A DNA stretch of 64,000 nucleotides, taken from Cladocopium goreaui. Taxonomy: Eukaryota > Sar > Dinophyceae > Suessiales > Symbiodiniaceae. Of the stretch, positions 34,260-45,115 are shown piece after piece. How positions within the stretch are numbered: position 1 is the stretch's first letter; every line of letters begins with the position of its first letter. Both the position numbers and the translations under genes were made by a program. A model generated the notes under the pieces. It was not told the origin of the DNA. It saw only the letters and a program-made list of their open reading frames with translations, and did not search any database. The stretch is taken from NCBI GenBank assembly GCA_947184155.2, contig CAMXCT020002724.1, forward strand, positions 257,001 through 321,000, written 5' to 3'.

Positions 34260-34960
34260 TGCAGGCACATGCATGTTTGTCATGCACGTGTATTCAACAA
34301 CATTTTTTGTTTTTTGTATTGGAAAGTTTTGAAAGAGTCCTTCACAGTTTTTCAGGAAACGCGAAAAAACACATGTTTAACACATACGCGTTTACAAATG
34401 CAATTGGTCGGGGACGTGGTTACACCATCGCGTTCCCTTCTATTTTTGATCTTTTCATGAGGATACACAAGTGCGTTCTCTTCTTTTTGTGGAAACACAT
34501 CCCAAACATTTACATATTTCACCGTCATGTGATTGTAGGTGGAAACACATTTTTAATACATTCGGGTTTGCAATCTCTGTTTGGTTTATATGTTGGGAAA
34601 CACATACGTATTTATGCATTATCTACATACATTCGGGAAACACGCGCGTATCTATGTTTTATTGGCTAATGAAGAGGCGACACATGCGCGTTCCTTTGTT
34701 TTCTGGTCTATTCTATTGGATATACTCACGCGTTTCCAGATGCAGCTTCTCTCATTCCTCCACACTAGGCCAGCCAGTGTTTTCTCCCGGAAACACTGCG
34801 TGAGTGATACGTTCTGGCCACGAGACTCTGTTCCAGCTGTCAAAGCGTTCCAAACTTCTTGCGATAAAAAAGAACTGCAAGATTTGAAATCCTGCAATGT
34901 CGCTCTCTGCGCGACAGCGGTTCCTGGTTCTGCCATGCTTTCAAGGATTTAGCGCTTCAC
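34260..34960. repeat. decayed dispersed repeat rich in GGAAACACAT / GCGTTT
   Basis: Variants of GGAAACACATACGCGTTT recur about every 40-80 bp (34380, 34490, 34545, 34598, 34636, 34682, 34790). ORFs through it (Tyr/Phe/His-rich) are probably repeat artefacts. Confidence 0.5.
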
Positions 34961-35031
34961 TTGGGCAAAAAAAAAAGGCTACCATTAAACACATCATTCT
35001 AGACAAACAAAAACCGCTATCTTTGCTATTT

Positions 35032-35547
35032 TTATACAATAACGCCCCGGGAGGAAGTAGATTTAGGGGACCATTTTCTTTGCCCCTGATTGCGCCTCAC
35101 CTGATTGCGCCTGGGGGCTCTATTTCTCCTCCCAAAGGCAGGACCTTGCCTCCTCTCCCTGGCATGCAAAGCCCGATGTGCAGCCTGGGTCATCATCACC
35201 AGGTTGGTCGACATATTGTCGCCTGGGTCGCCATTCCTGTGATGGACCATTTCATGGGGGAGGAGTCTTCTGCCATTGAGGTCCTGCCATAACTGGCGAT
35301 GAAAGAGGACCTTATTGGGATCAGGGCATGGCAACCTGAGGAAAAAATAACCATCAGGATGCCTATGGTGTGGAACCACATCCGACGAAGGTTCCACACT
35401 TCCATCTTCCTGCCTCTCCTCTGTCTCATATTCGGGAAAGTAATCAGACACCAACCCAGTCCCTAGCTCATGGCGTCCCACATAGACCCACCAGCCCACA
35501 TTGACACCAGTCTCCCAATTGGTCATGACAACAAACTCTTGTGCCAT
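35032..35547 (-). CDS. HNH-nuclease-like protein, intronless
   Basis: Single open frame of 171 residues from ATG, with no interruption in a genome where the recognised gene averages about 74 nt per exon. Residues about 83-128 resemble the HNH (HNH_3/AP2-associated) fold: H-R-Q-L-W near 83-87, then L-L-P-H-E-M-V-H-H-R-N-G-D (His102-His103, Asn105), N111, N-L near 115, and a trailing A-A-H-R-A-L-H-A. The tail after residue 130 is Arg-rich, as in DNA-binding proteins. Expected role is metal-dependent DNA cleavage, as in homing or phage-type endonucleases; that is inferred from the motif only. No inverted-repeat ends or transposase partner were seen beside it. It could be a transferred or mobile gene. 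Confidence 0.7.
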   Translation of the reverse strand: MAQEFVVMTNWETGVNVGWWVYVGRHELGTGLVSDYFPEYETEERQEDGSVEPSSDVVPHHRHPDGYFFLRLPCPDPNKVLFHRQLWQDLNGRRLLPHEMVHHRNGDPGDNMSTNLVMMTQAAHRALHARERRQGPAFGRRNRAPRRNQVRRNQGQRKWSPKSTSSRGVIV

Positions 35548-36189
35548 TGCTGCACACAGACAAAGGAGGGGGTGGTAATCACAAAGAGAGCTTAAGATCG
35601 AAAAAGCTGCAGGATATCCAAATCACCATGGTCCTAAGCTCACCATGCCAAAGTGCCATGTCCATGCCCATGCAGTTCACATCATGGCTATGCAGATGAC
35701 ATGTTTCAACCCCAGCTCTTGAACCCCAGCTCTTAAAATCTTTCAACCCCAGCTCTATCAAACCCACCTTGTCTGAGCCAACTTCTCTGAGCCAAAGGCT
35801 CTTTCAACACAACTTTAACCCATGTTATAACATTAAATATACAATATATAAAATGATTTATATGTCAAGGCACCTCATTGTATAAATGATAATCCAATGA
35901 ATATTGATGGGGTGGATGATTTTCCCCATGAAAAAAACGGCCTCGTGGCGTCGAGAATCTGGAACATGTTGCTCGAACAATAGCATGGGCTGTGAACAAA
36001 ATGGTAGTGACACTTCATGATATCACAAAAGTAACAAATATGACATGATATAATGATCATATAATGATATACCAGTAGTACCGCACAAGGCGGTGGCGGA
36101 AGTTTCGAAAATAGGAAACCTATAGGAGAGGTTGGTTGTTGTGAATCAGGGATGGCAGAGCGAATCCACTGATGGACCGAAAGGTGCTT

Positions 36190-36540
36190 GAGGTCTCCTC
36201 TCTTTCGCTCTCTTTCTCTGACTATCTACCTACCTACCTATCTATCTTCTATCTCTATCTATCTATCTATCGATCTATCTATCTCTCTCTCTCTCTCTCA
36301 TCTGTCTATCTGTCTAGCTGTCTAGCTGTCTACCTGTCTGTCTGTCTATCTATCTATCAATCTATCTATCTGTCTATCCATCTATCTATCCATCCATCTA
36401 TCTCTCTCTCTCTCTCTGTGTCTCTCTCTCTCTCTCGCTTTCATCTGTCTATCTGTCTGGCTGTCTACCTGTCTATCTGTCTATCTATCTATGTATCTAT
36501 CTATCTGTCTGTCTGTCTATCTGTCTACCTGTCTATCTGT
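36190..36540. repeat. TCTA/TCTG microsatellite
   Basis: CTATCTATCTGTCTATC-type repeats with CTCTCTCT tracts. The Ser/Leu/Tyr-rich open frame is low complexity. Confidence 0.97.
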
Positions 36541-37835
36541 GGTGCAGTGTCATTCAGTGTAATGTAGTGTAGTGTAATGTAGTGTAGTGTAGTGGAGAGT
36601 AGCGGAATGTAGTGTAGTGTAATGTAGTGTAGTGAAATTTGGTGTAGTGGAGTGTAGTGGAAGGTAGTGTAGGGTAGTGTAATGTAGTGTAATGTAGTGT
36701 AGTGGAGTGTAGTGTAATGTAGTGTAGTGTAATTTAGTGTAGTGGAGTGTAGTGGAGTGTAGTGGAGAGTAGTTGTGTAGTTGTAGTTGTAGTGTTGTGG
36801 AGTGTAGTGTAGTGTAATGTAGTGTAGTGTAATGTAGTGAAGTGAAGTGTAGTGGAAGGTAGTGCAGTGTAGTGTAGTGAAATGAAATGTAGTGGAGTGT
36901 AGTTGTGTAGTTGTAGTTGTGGTGTTGTGGAGTGTAGTGTGTGTAATGTAGTGTAGTGGAGTGTAGTGTAGTGCAATGTAGTGTAGTGTAGTGCAATTTA
37001 GTGTAGTGGAGTGTAGCGGAGAGTAGTGGAGTGTAGTTGTGTAGTTGTAGTTGTTTTTGTAGTGTAGTGGAGTGTGGTGTAGAGTAATGTAGTGAAGTGT
37101 AGTGGAAGGTAGCGTAGTGTAGTGTAATGTAGTGTAGTGTATTGTAGTGTAGTGTAGTGGAGTGTAGTGGAGTGTAGTTGTGTAGTTGTGTAGTTGTGTA
37201 GTTGTAGTTGTAGTTGTAGTGTAGTGCAGTGTAATGTAGTGAAGTGTAGTGGAAGGTAGTGTAGTGTAGTGTAATGTAGTGGAGTGTAGTGGAGTGTAGT
37301 GTAGTTGTGTAGTTGTAGTTGTATTTGTAGTGTATTGGAGTGTTGTGTAGTGAAATGTAGTGAAGTGTAGTGGAAGGTAGCGTAGTGTAGTGTAGTGTAA
37401 TGTAGTGTAGTGTGCTGTAGTGTAGTGTAGTGGAGTGTAGTGGAGTGTAGTTGTGTAGTTGTGTAGTTCTAGTTGTAGTTGTAGTGTAGTGCAGTGTAAT
37501 GTAGTGAAGTGTAGTGGAAGGTAGTGTAGTGTAGTGTAATGTAGTGTAGTGTAGTTGTGTAGTTGTAGTTGTAGTGTTGTGGAGTGTAGTGTAGTTGTAG
37601 TGTAATGTAGTGTAGTGTAGTGGAGTGTAGTGTAGTGCAATTTAGTGTAGTGGAGTGTAGTGGAGTGTAGTTGTGTAGTTGTAGTTGTATTTGTAGTGTA
37701 TTGGAGTGTTGTGTAGTGAAATGTAGTGAAGTGTAGTGGAAGGTAGCGTAGTGTAGTGTAGTGTAATTTAGTGTAGTGTAGTGTAATTTAGTGTAGTGGA
37801 GTGTAGTGGAGTGTAGTTGTGTAGTTGTAGTTGTC
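36541..37835. repeat. GTAGT-based array
   Basis: Degenerate 5- and 10-bp repeats (AGTGTAGTGTAATGTAGTG with GTTGTAGTTGTAGTTGT blocks). A longer order of roughly 300 bp is visible, each with a TTGTGTAGTTGTAGTTGT block. Minus-strand frames of up to 371 Thr/Leu/His/Tyr codons are artefacts of the strand's low stop content. Confidence 0.96.
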
Positions 37836-37854
37836 AAAGGAAGTTTAGTGGGAG

Positions 37855-38372
37855 AAACTTCCGTGTTACGGACTTTTAGAATGTCAAAGAAAGAGTTAGT
37901 CAAAGAAAGAGTTAGTCAAAGAAAGAGTTAGTCAAAGAAAGAGTTAGTCAAAGAAACAGTTAGTCAGGGAAAGAGTTAGTCAAAGAAAGAGTTAGTCAAA
38001 GAAACAGTTAGTCAGGGAAAGAGTTAGTCAAAGCAACAGTTAGTCAGGGAAAGAGTTAGTCAAAGAAAGAGTTAGTCAAAGAAAGAGTTAGTCAAAGAAC
38101 AGTTAGCCAGGGAAAGAGTTAGTCAGGGAAAAAGGTAGTCAAAGAAAGAGTTAGTCAGGATATATGAGGTAGTCAAAGAAAGAGTTAGTCAAGGAAAGAG
38201 TTAGTCAAAGAAACAGTTAGTCAGGGAAAAAGGTAGTCAAAGAAAGAGTTAGTCAGGATATATGAGGTAGTCAAAGAAAGAGTTAGTCAGGATATATGAG
38301 GTAGTCAAAGAAAGAGTTAGCAAAGAAAGAGTTCGTCAGGGAAAGGGTTAGTCACAGAAAGAGTTAGTTAGG
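37855..38372. repeat. 16-bp array AGTCAAAGAAAGAGTT
   Basis: About 30 copies of AGTCAAAGAAAGAGTT and variants (AGTCAGGGAAAGAGTT, AGTCAGGATATATGAGGT). Strand bias is extreme (purine-rich). Confidence 0.96.
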
Positions 38373-38785
38373 GCATTGATTGTTCCCGCAATGCAAATGG
38401 GATTGCAAGTGGTGCTGGTGGATGAGTTGCCGATGGAGTTGTGAAGGAAGTCTCGCACGAAATGCGTTTTTGAGAGATAGCAGATGCACGAAACCCTATG
38501 TTTTTCCATACAAAGTGCGTCCCCGAACCTCGATGATCTACCTCTGCGGTGCGACGGGTGCGAGACGGTCTCGTGTGTGGTCGGATCATGGGCGGATCAT
38601 GGGCGGATCATGGTCGGATCGGTTCCGCATTGTAAATGGGGTTTCAACTGTTTTTCGTGCACGTGTGGTCGACAGAATTCCATTGTGATTTGCAACTGTA
38701 GGATCGTTCCCGCAATGTAAATGGGGTTGCAAGTGGTGCTGGTGGATGAGTTGCCGATGGAATTCCATTGTGATTTGCAACTCTA
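38373..38785. repeat. GATCGTTCCCGC satellite, segment 1
   Basis: One long unit (GTTCCCGCAATGCAAATGGG ... GGTCGACAGAATTCCATTGT) plus a short 95-bp unit. Segments at 42525 and 45518 continue the same repeat. It contains tandem GGCGGATCATG sub-repeats. Confidence 0.9.
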
Positions 38786-38999
38786 CAGTTAAGGCCTTTT
38801 GCAGTTATAAGTTAGGTTATAAGTAGGTTATAAGTGCATAGTGAGTTATAACTGTAGTTAGCCTACTTAACGCAGTTATGCAACTGTTCTGTAACTGCTG
38901 TAATTGGACTTATAAGTCCGGTTAAAGCAGTTATAGCAATTACAAAAACAGTTAATAACAGTTATGATGAGGAGGAAAAAGCAGTTATAACAGTTACAA

Positions 39000-39910
39000 A
39001 CAACATCTTTCATTGGTGACATGACGTGGCTTGTTTCGTGTGCGTGTGTTTTCTTACGCAGTGTTTTTTGATTGTTTTCATGGATTTTGACATGTTGTTG
39101 GCTGCGCGCCATGGATTTGTTCTATCATGTTTTTGTTGTTGCATGGATTGTCCACAGTCGCTTGGTTTGGGTCATGGATTGCGTAGCGTGGATTGTTGGG
39201 CTGATTTCTTGCTTGGTGTATGTTATGGATTGTTTATCCTGGTTTCTTGGCTGCCATGTTGTTGCATGCATTGTGATATGTTGCTTGATGTGCGTCATGG
39301 ATTGTGATATGTTGCTTGGTGTACGTCATGGACTGTTTATCATGGTTTCTTGGCTGCCAGGTTGTTACATGGATTGTGATTTGTCGCTTGGTGTGTGTGT
39401 GTCATGGATTGCGTATCATGTTTTCTCGGTCGCTGTGTTACGTGTTGTTGCATTGATCTGATTTGTTGCTTGGTGTAGGTCGTGGATTGGTTTTCATGTT
39501 TTCTTGCTGTGTTGCTGCATGGATTGTGATGTTGTTTGATTGATTTGTGTCGTGGATTGTTCATCATGGTCACCCTGAGTCGCATGGATTGTGAAGTGAT
39601 GTCATGGATTGTGCATCTTTCTTGTTTTGCATGGATTTTGTGGCGTTTGCTGTGGCATATGGATTGCGTTTGGCACTTCAGGTGTTGCGTTTGTTGTAGG
39701 GATTGCGAACGGTTTGCTTGATGTTTGGCATGGGTTGTGTACCAGGTATACCACGATTTTTTGGGTGTGTTGTTGCATGGATTGTGGTTTGATAGTTTGA
39801 TGTAAGTCATGGATTGTGTATCACGGTTTGTCGGAAGCATTTTGATGGATTGTTTTTTCTTGATGTGTGATGTGGGTAGCAAGGAGTTTGTCGCGGTTTT
39901 TGCAAACAAT
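39000..39910. repeat. CATGGATTGT repeat block inside element A
   Basis: More than 20 occurrences of CATGGATTG with spacers such as TGTTGCTTGGTGTACGT and TCATGGTTTCTTGGCTGCC, spaced about 30-70 bp. Frames on both strands are Cys/Met/Trp-rich and look like repeat products. Confidence 0.85.
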
Positions 39911-40299
39911 GAATAGCAATTTGACGTTTATGTTATGTTTATTGCTGAGTGTGTCGTGTTGATTGTGACTGACTGTTGTTTGTCCTGCACGGATTTTGTT
40001 TTGTTTCCTGAAGTGTTTCATGGCTTTTGTTGTTTTTGCTGGCGCTTGGCATGGCATGTTGTTTACTATAAAGGATGGAAAAATAAAAGGATGGAAAAAA
40101 CAATACATTTTCATCTTCATCAATATAAAAGGATGGAAAATAATAAATTAAAAATACATTTTACTTTCATGAAGGTTAACTATTTACATGAAACAAAACA
40201 AAATATAGTTGAATTAAACAGAAACACAATAATTGAACGTATTTTTGGACATTAGCAAGGTTTAGGTAATACTGAAAGACAATTAGCTAGGTTTAGTTC

Positions 40300-41035
40300 A
40301 GGCTGAAAGATAAAGATGTTCAGTGTTTTTATGAACTTAACTAGGTTTAGTTCAGATTGGGAGAAATATAAATTCAGAAAATTTCTGACCTTAACTAGGT
40401 TTAGTTCAGGCTGGGGGAGAGATAAGTTCAGAAAATTTCTGAACTTAACTAGGTTTAGTTCAGGCTGGAAGAGAGATAAGTTCAGAAAATTTCTGAACTT
40501 AACTAGGTTTAGTTCAGGCTGGGAGAGAGATAAGTTCAGAAAATTTCTGAACTTAACTAGGTTTAGTTCAGGCTGGAACTTAACTAGGTTTAGTTCAGGC
40601 TGGAAGAGAGATAAGTTCAGAAATTTTCTGAACTTAACATATTTTAAATTAAACTATAATTATGCTAAGTTCAGAAAATTTCTGAACTTAACTAGGTTTA
40701 GTTCAGGCTGGAAGAGAGATAAGTTCAGAAAATTTCTGAACTTAACTAGGTTTAGTTCAGGCTGGGGGAGAGATAAGTTCAGAAAATTTCTGAACTTAAC
40801 TAGGTTTAGTTCAGACTGGAAGAGATATAAGTTCAGAAAATTTCTGAACTTAACTAGGTTTAGTTCAGGCTGGGAGAGAGATAAGTTCAGAAAAATTCTG
40901 AACTTAACTAGGTTTAGTTCAGACTGGAAGAGATATAAGTTCAGAAAAAATCTGAACTTAACTGGGTTTAGTTCAGGCTGGGAGGGAGATAAGTTCAGAA
41001 AATTTCTGAACTTAACTAGGTTTAGTTTAGACTAC
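40300..41035. repeat. 54-bp array inside element A
   Basis: About 13 copies of a 54-bp unit containing the palindrome TTCAGAAAATTTCTGAA and AACTAGGTTTAGTTCAGGCT. Because 54 is a multiple of 3, an open frame of 240 codons repeats FRKFLNLTRFSSGWERDK. Copies decay to about 41290. Confidence 0.95.
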
Positions 41036-41799
41036 TAGGCAGATAAGTTCAAAAGATTTCCAAAATCTTAGCTAAGTTTAGTTTAGACTGTGGGCGACAT
41101 AAATTCAGAATTTTTTTGAACTTCACTAGGTTTAGTTCAGATTAAGATAGAAATAAATTCAAAAAATTAAAGTTTAATTCAAATTAGTATCAGTACAAGT
41201 TCAAATTGTTTTTCTTCACTTAGCTGGGTTTAGTTAGGCTAGAATATAGATAAATTCAGAAAAACAATTTCTGAACCTATATATGTTGAATTCCAACTGC
41301 AAAATGCTGTTTTTTTTTTTAAAAAATAAATATAAATATGTACAAATTATTATAACTAAATATTTTCTGAAACTAGGATTCTTTAACTCATTTAATTAAA
41401 TTTAATTGAACAATATTTCTATTTTGTAACTTTTCGAAACTGATATATTAATCAAATGTTAAGTTGTATGTTTTTTTGTATTTTAAATTTTTTGAAACAC
41501 ACAATAAATTTGGAAAATAAAATAAACCTACACTGAATATGAATATTGTTTAAAAAATATAATTGTTTTTAATAATCAATTTGATATTTCTTAAAAAATC
41601 AATACTAACATGTCATGTTACAAATAAAGGTTGGAAACAACACAATCAATAGTTGCATCTATTGATTGTTCATATTATTCTGTATGCATTTAACAAAATG
41701 CTGCGTTGTTTTCAATGCATGTTCCAAATGAGTTGTTACAACGTAAGAAAACACATTTGTTTAATCAGATACAAATCGATGTGAAATACATGTGCACCC

Positions 41800-42009
41800 A
41801 TGCCATTGCAAGATACATTACAAGATTTGTTTGGCGACAGCCGTCATCGCGATTTGCTCTGCTGCATCCAGCCACTTTGGCAGCTTGTGTTGGTGCAACG
41901 TGGTTTCATTTGGAAAGCGACGGCTCGTACCTCTGCTTGCGTTGAAAAATGCCTGCGTCTAATGAGGCTGGCTGCTGCGTGCTACAAGTTGAAGCTAGTT
42001 CAGGTCTAA
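41800..42009 (+). CDS. candidate small ORF inside element A
   Basis: 69-codon frame starting MPLQDTLQDLFGDSRHRDLL and rich in Leu, Cys and Arg. Composition is closer to coding than the surrounding AT-rich repeats. No family recognised. It could be a fragment captured by the element, or chance. Confidence 0.25.
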   Translation: MPLQDTLQDLFGDSRHRDLLCCIQPLWQLVLVQRGFIWKATARTSACVEKCLRLMRLAAACYKLKLVQV

Positions 42010-42524
42010 AAGTATTTCAGCATATGGCCAAACAATCTCTTTGCCTGGAACTGACTTAAGAGGAAGGGTCTTGTGCTGCAGCTCGTGATATGTGCATGTC
42101 ATGGATTGTGCTCGCGACAGCCGTGGTTATCATGGATTGCAACATAATGTGTGTGGATGCACTAGTTGCAGGAAGACTGCAGGAAAACATATAGAATCAA
42201 ATTCTCCAGCTTCATGATTGCACTTGTCATGATTCATGTTTGGTTGCTGAGGTTTCCTTTCCACAGCTCAAATGATACCGCGAAAGTGGTTATCTACATG
42301 CTTTCTTCCCAGCATTTCCTCATTTCCGAACAGTTCTAACAGTTACAAAATGAGACAAAAAACAATTATAACAGTTACAAAAACAGTTATACCAGTTATA
42401 AGTAAGACTTATAACTGGTCAGATCACGACTTATAACTGTTAAAATAACTGTTATAAGTAGCTTATAACTGTTACTTATAACTGTAAGTAGCAGTTCAGT
42501 TATAACTGTAAAAGGCCTTAACTG

Positions 42525-42987
42525 TAGGATCGTTCCCGCAATGCAAATGGGATTGCAAGTGGTGCTGGTGGATGAGTTGCCGATGGAGTTGTGAAGGAAG
42601 TCTCGCACGAAATGCGTTTTTGAGAGATAGCAGATGCACGAAACCCTATGTTTTTCCATACAAAGTCCGTCCCCGAACGTCGATGATCTACCTCTGCTGT
42701 GCGACGGGTGCGAGACGGTCTCGTGTGTGGTCGGATCATGTTCGGATCATGTTCGGATCGGTCTCGGATCATGCTCGGATCGGTTCCGCATTGTAAATGG
42801 GGTTTCAACTGTTTTTCGTGCATGTGTGGTCGACAGAATTCCATTGTGATTTGCAACTGTAGGATCGTTCCCGCAATGTAAATGGGATTGCAAGTGGTGC
42901 TGGTGGATGAGTTGCAGATGGAATTCCATTGTGATTTGCAACTCTAGGATCGTTCCCTCACTGTAAATGGGATTGCAAGTGGTGCTG
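42525..42987. repeat. GATCGTTCCCGC satellite, segment 2
   Basis: One long unit, one short unit and the start of a third unit that is cut at GGTGCTG by element B. It contains TTCGGATCATG sub-repeats. Confidence 0.92.
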
Positions 42988-43229
42988 CTAAGACCACAAA
43001 ATGAAGATATTTTCACTTTAGGCACTTAATGAAGATATTAGTAGTTATATGAACTTATTATAGAAGTGTTTTTCTCTATTTTTACTTATTTTCACTTATT
43101 TTTCAATGTTTTTTTGATGATCAGAATTGATTATAGACGATGCATTTTTCTGTTATATATTTTTTGAAAATAGTTGTCGACCTTTTTGTTTCCTTTGGAA
43201 TATTTTTTCTTGCCTTTTTTTCATTGTTT

Positions 43230-43440
43230 TTTTCATTCTTTTCAGGCATCATCCTTTTAGAAATCACCCTTTTCAGGAATTATCCTTTTCAGGACTTATC
43301 CTTTTCAGGAATTTTTTATTCAGAATGAATCCTTTTCAGGAACTATCCTTAACAGGAATCTTTCTATTCAGATTGATTTCATTTTCAGGAACAATCCTTT
43401 TCAGGAATTATCTTCTACAGGAAATGGTTCTTCTACAGGA
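43230..43440. repeat. CCTTTTCAGGAAT irregular repeat in element B
   Basis: About ten variants of TCCTTTTCAGGAATTATC, related in motif (CAGGAA) to the 47-bp array further right. Confidence 0.7.
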
Positions 43441-43929
43441 ATATGCGCGGCTGCGAGTGACACAAAGAATCTTGAAGTACATCTGTGGAGAAATCATTCA
43501 GAGGCAAAAGGAAAAAAACATATAAAGGATGCTTCTTGGAAAGAACAATTGCTCTTTTGATGTGTCTTCTTCAATTGTATACGACTGCCCAGAATGAGAT
43601 CTTTCACAAAATGAGGCTTCGGTTACTACTTCCAAACTACATAATTCAGGGATGAAGATGGATACCTGATTTGGAAAATATTCTATTATATTTTTTTGTT
43701 GGTAAAAGTTTTAAAGCTAGCTGGCTTGCTTTTTGTTTTGAAAATGTATTTTCTATAATTGCTATTTTTGTTTTATTGTTCATATTGTTCTACAATTTAC
43801 TTTCTTTTGATTTCGCATACTTTGTTCATACGGTTTTTTCTCAATTTTTGCTGAGATTATTATGATTTGCTACATACTTGGTATTATAAATACTTTGTAT
43901 ATTTACTTATCCTTTTTTTCTCTATAAAT

Positions 43930-44400
43930 ATTTTCTGAATTCTCTGAATTCTCTGAATTTTTTGACTTTTTTGAATTTTTTGAATTTTCTGAATTTTCTG
44001 AATTTTCTGAATTTTTTGAATTTTCTGAATTTTCTGAATTTTCTGAATTTCCTGAATTTCCTGAATTTTCTGAAATTTCTGAATTTTCTGAATTTTCTGA
44101 AATTTCTGAATTTTCTGAATTTTCTGAATTTTCTGAATTTTCTGAATTGTTTTCCTTTTAATTTAAATTGTAAATTCTGAATTTTCTGAATTTTCTGGGT
44201 TTCTGAATTTTCTGAGTTTTCTGAATTTTCTGAAATTTCTGAATTTTATGATTTTTCTGAATTTTCTGAAATTTCTGAAATTTCTGAATTTTCTGAAATT
44301 TCTGAAATTTCTGAGTTTTCTGAATTTTCTGAAATTTCTGAGTTTTCTGAATTTTCTGAATTTTTTGAATTTTCTGAATTTTCTGAATTTTCTGAATTCT
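43930..44400. repeat. 9-bp array TTTTCTGAA in element B
   Basis: Around 45 copies of TTTTCTGAA/TTTCTGAAA. In-frame translation is Phe-Leu-Asn repeats, which I treat as an artefact. Confidence 0.96.
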
Positions 44401-44410
44401 ATAAACTTTC

Positions 44411-45115
44411 CTTTCCAGGAAGTATCCTGCAGAGAACTATTCCCTACAAAATTTTTCCTGTTCCAGGAAGTATCCTGCAGAGAACTATTCCCTACAATTT
44501 TTTCCCTTTCCAGGAAGTATCCTGCAGAGAACTATTCCCTACACAATTTTTCCTTTCCAGGAAGTATCCTGCAGAGAACTATTCCCTACAAAATTTTTCC
44601 TTTCCAGGAAGTATCCTGCCGAGAACTATTCCCTACAATTTTTTTCCTTTCCAGGAAGTATCCTGCAGAGAACTATTCCCTATACAATTTTTCCTTTCCA
44701 GGAAGTATCCTGCCGAGAACTATTCCCTACAATTTTTTTCCTTTCCAGGAAGTATCCTGCAGAGAACTATTCCCTACACAATTTTTCCTTTCCAGGAAGT
44801 ATCCTGCAGAGAACTATTCCCTACAATTTTTTTCCTTTCCAGGAAGTATCCTGCAGAGAACTATTCCCTACAAAATTTTTCCTTTCCAGGAAGTATCCTG
44901 CAGAGAACTATTCCCTACACAATTTTTCCTTTCCACGAAGTATCCTGCAGAGAACTATTCCCTACATTTTTTTTCCTTTCCAGGAAGTATCCTGCAGAGA
45001 ACTATTCCCTACAAAATTTTTCCTTTCCAGGAAATATCCTGCAGAGAACTATTCCCTACAATTTTTTTCCTTTTCAGGAAGTATCCTGCAGAGAAATTGT
45101 CCCTACATTTTTTTT
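44411..45115. repeat. 47-bp array in element B
   Basis: About 15 copies of a 47-48-bp unit: CTTTCCAGGAAGTATCCTGC, AGAGAACTATTCCCTACA and a T run. Very homogeneous until the last two copies. Confidence 0.97.

Larger units (their letters stand above)
38786..42524. mobile_element. element A: TIR element with TA target duplication
   Basis: 3739-bp insertion in the GATCGTTCCCGC satellite. The left end starts CAGTTAAGGCCTTTTGCAGT and the right end is its inverted copy (ACTGTAAAAGGCCTTAACTG); similarity continues as TTATAAC-rich sequence for about 100 bp or more. It is bordered by TA on both sides. Removing the element and one TA restores the uninterrupted repeat CAACTCTAGGATCG, which is present at about 42938-42955. 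Ends beginning CAGT and a TA duplication fit Tc1/mariner-type transposition. No DDE/D transposase was recognised, so it is probably non-autonomous or decayed. Confidence 0.85.

Noticed and set aside
35032-35547. HNH ORF as cargo or transposase partner of elements A or B
   Set aside because: It lies more than 3 kb outside element A with simple repeats between; no terminal repeats link them.
36525-37903. 371-codon minus-strand frame rich in Thr, His, Tyr and Leu
   Set aside because: Product of the GTAGT simple repeat, which contains no stops on that strand; no non-repeat protein segment.
40316-41038. 240-codon plus frame with 18-residue repeats as a real repeat protein
   Set aside because: It stops with the 54-bp array and lies within a transposable element of AT-rich repeats; not annotated as a gene, though noted as a finding.
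38786-42524. Element A as a retrotransposon
   Set aside because: Termini are inverted rather than direct repeats, the duplication is TA, and no reverse transcriptase or poly-A tail is seen.
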